Shown: in pieces, positions 32,226-33,637 of the stretch | How positions within the stretch are numbered: position 1 is the stretch's first letter | Layout of the letters: every line of letters starts with the position of its first letter | Assembly (NCBI GenBank): GCA_002085445.1 | Contig: NBMI01000191.1 | Span: 1 to 33,637 of the forward strand | Source of the DNA: Candidatus Parabeggiatoa sp. nov. 2 | Lineage (GTDB): Bacteria > Pseudomonadota > Gammaproteobacteria > Beggiatoales > Beggiatoaceae | Direction of reading: 5' to 3' | Length of the DNA: 33,637 nt | Position numbers and translations under genes: made by a program | Notes under the pieces: generated by a model | Told to the model about the DNA's origin: nothing | The model's database searches: none | Seen by the model: the letters and a program-made list of their open reading frames with translations, nothing else

Positions 32226-32997
32226 AAAATATCCTCGTTTAAAAGTGCCGAGTAAAAATATCACACAGGCCCCATCGAAACTTATCTTAAAAGGGTAATC
32301 ATAAAGGATTGCCCTTACCACATTTAAGAATTTTTGCCGTTATCAAGTAGGCAATATTTTTTAGGGTGCGTCATTATAATAAATGATAAATAAATGTCAA
32401 ACTTTTTTTAAAATTCTCTGAAAATGTTTTCTCACCCCCCTTCCCATTTCAAGTTGATTTATTTAATGGGTACCCTCGATTGATCGCGGCACAGATTTGA
32501 GTCAACTCTCGCCATAATGCTCGTACTTGCGAAAGCCCGTATAGCACCGATGCTGGATCGGCTAAAAAATAACTTCCGCCAATCTAAAAGCTCAAGTACC
32601 CTAAAGGGCACTAAACCCAGTCAAGGGGGAAGTTAATTTTTCTTCGATCCTTAATGAAAAATAGACACTTTCAACCTGACAAGAGTGTCGAAAACAGGTG
32701 ATTGTAAAAATGCCCGTAAATAGGGCACTTTGAGCTTTTCTTTTAAATACATTGGTTAGAGTCATTTTATGAGGTATGAATTAGATGTATTTATGTCATT
32801 TAACCGTCATAATTTGCTCTTTATTGAATTATTTTAGACTTATATTAAAAAAACTTAAATTGAACTGAAATCACTTTTTCTGCGTTTTAGACTGCAAATT
32901 AACGCGCTCTCATTGGCTCATTATGACGTTTTTTCGGGGAGGTAGGGGTTTAATACCCCCATTCGCTTAAATCGTCTTTTAGAGGCGTTTTTTGAAA
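32226..32997. other. Intergenic stretch, few features
   Basis: Contains a MITE-core fragment near 32291-32318 (GGTAATCATAAAGGATTGCC), a TGCCC-GTAAATA-GGGCA hairpin near 32709-32725 and an AAGTACCCTAAAGGGCACT piece near 32594 that resembles 20820. No gene is seen. Confidence 0.5.
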
Positions 32998-33171
32998 CCT
33001 GGGGCGATGCCCCAGGCTTTATTAATGTCGCCCCGTTGGGGCTAAAGCCCCTTTGGTACGAATATCGATCTAAAAATGAAAAATCCTGGGGCGATGCCCC
33101 AGGCTTTATTAATGTCGCCCCGTTGGGGCTAAAGCCCCTTTGGTACGAATATCAATATAAAAATGAAAAAT
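32998..33171. repeat. 87-bp tandem duplication of GC double hairpins
   Basis: Two copies starting at 32998 and 33085: CCTGGGGC-GAT-GCCCCAGG, linker CTTTATTAATGTCG, then CCCCGTTGGGG and TAAAGCCCC. The same family as 308-617, inverted. Confidence 0.9.
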
Positions 33172-33637
33172 GTAGAACCTTGATTTTATAATAATTAATT
33201 CAACCCTTAATTCGCTTTGGCAAAAGTTGCACTAATGCTAATCAATCATAAGGCCCTCAATTGCGGTTATCCCTTACGTGGGAGACTGCCAATGCGAATT
33301 AAGGGTTTTCAAATCAAATCATGGCCCACAAAATGAAATAAACGCAAAGTTAATTGTTAACATTATGGCCCACAAAATGAAATAAACGCAAAGTTAATTG
33401 TTAACATTATAAATCTGTGACACTCTATGGCACTCTGTGAAAAAATGGGTTATTTAGACGACCTAATTTGGGGGCCAGAAAATATTTTGAATGTTTTCAA
33501 ATCAAATCATGGCCCACAAAATGAAATAAACGCATTGTTAACATTATAACTCTGTGACACTCTATGGCACTCTGTGAAAAAATGGGTTATTTAGACGACC
33601 TAATTTGGGGGCCATAAAACATTTTAAATGTTTTCAA
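33172..33637. repeat. ~189-bp direct repeat reaching the window end
   Basis: TTTCAAATCAAATCATGGCC begins at 33307 and again near 33495; both copies run on through GTGACACTCTATGGCACTCT and ATGGGTTATTTAGACGACCT to GTTTTCAA. In the first copy ATGGCCCACAAAATGAAATA is itself duplicated at 42-bp spacing. GGGGCCA/TGGCCC ends link it to the hairpin elements at 5672 and 25933. Outward-facing AACCCTTAATTCGC and GCGAATTAAGGGTT lie at 33201 and 33293. Confidence 0.85.

Overview
The window looks like accessory-rich chromosome from a gammaproteobacterium. carB next to greA is a gene order known from gammaproteobacteria such as pseudomonads. The density of short tandem repeats, MITE-like hairpins, 7-bp microsatellites, Uma2 and XisI-type genes and an orphan CRISPR array recalls large sulfur bacteria (Beggiatoa/Thiomargarita/Thioploca relatives). 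That placement is an inference from style, not from a database search.

Layout: 1-806 repeat array; 807-5437 housekeeping block (carB, greA, a gamma-glutamylcyclotransferase-fold gene); 5438-7136 repeats with a short CRISPR array and a 50-bp tandem array whose unit resembles the CRISPR repeat; 7137-25410 a dispersed lipid/polyketide-type biosynthetic cluster; 25411-27499 dense mobile and repeat DNA including two MITEs with 11-bp target duplications; 27500-32225 minus-strand defence-like genes; 32226-33637 repeats.

The most interesting system is the plus-strand set at 7137-25410. It encodes a ketosynthase-like protein with Cys-Gln-His in place of Cys-His-His, an SDR ketoreductase, a radical SAM enzyme of the MJ0619/tetraether-synthase-like family, two acyl carrier proteins, a B12-binding-type radical SAM enzyme, a chain-length-factor-like KS half with Gln at the Cys position, a canonical Cys-His-His ketosynthase, a FabZ-like dehydratase, an HHxxxDG condensation/acyltransferase and an MDR-type (enoyl) reductase. 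Together these supply condensation, ketoreduction, dehydration and probable enoyl reduction on ACP, plus two radical SAM enzymes suited to unactivated carbons. The product is unknown. I infer a specialised acyl chain or lipid with C-C coupling, methylation or cyclisation. Start/stop overlaps split the set into coupled pairs (KS-KR, ACP-rSAM, CLF-KS, DH-acyltransferase). Repeat arrays and intruding genes (Uma2, a minus-strand nuclease-like gene) separate the pairs. Several arrays touch gene ends: the first radical SAM gene and a xisI remnant have lost their 5' ends to repeats, and ACP2 ends inside a 7-bp microsatellite.

The minus-strand block holds two paralogous two-gene modules, each an ABC/AAA15-type ATPase overlapping a small PD-(D/E)XK-type partner. 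Each is followed by a copy of the same ~450-bp repeat. A further PD-(D/E)XK protein lies upstream. One module keeps D-E-K and the other has D-E-S at the same spacing. No cas genes, transposase genes, tRNAs or rRNAs were found.
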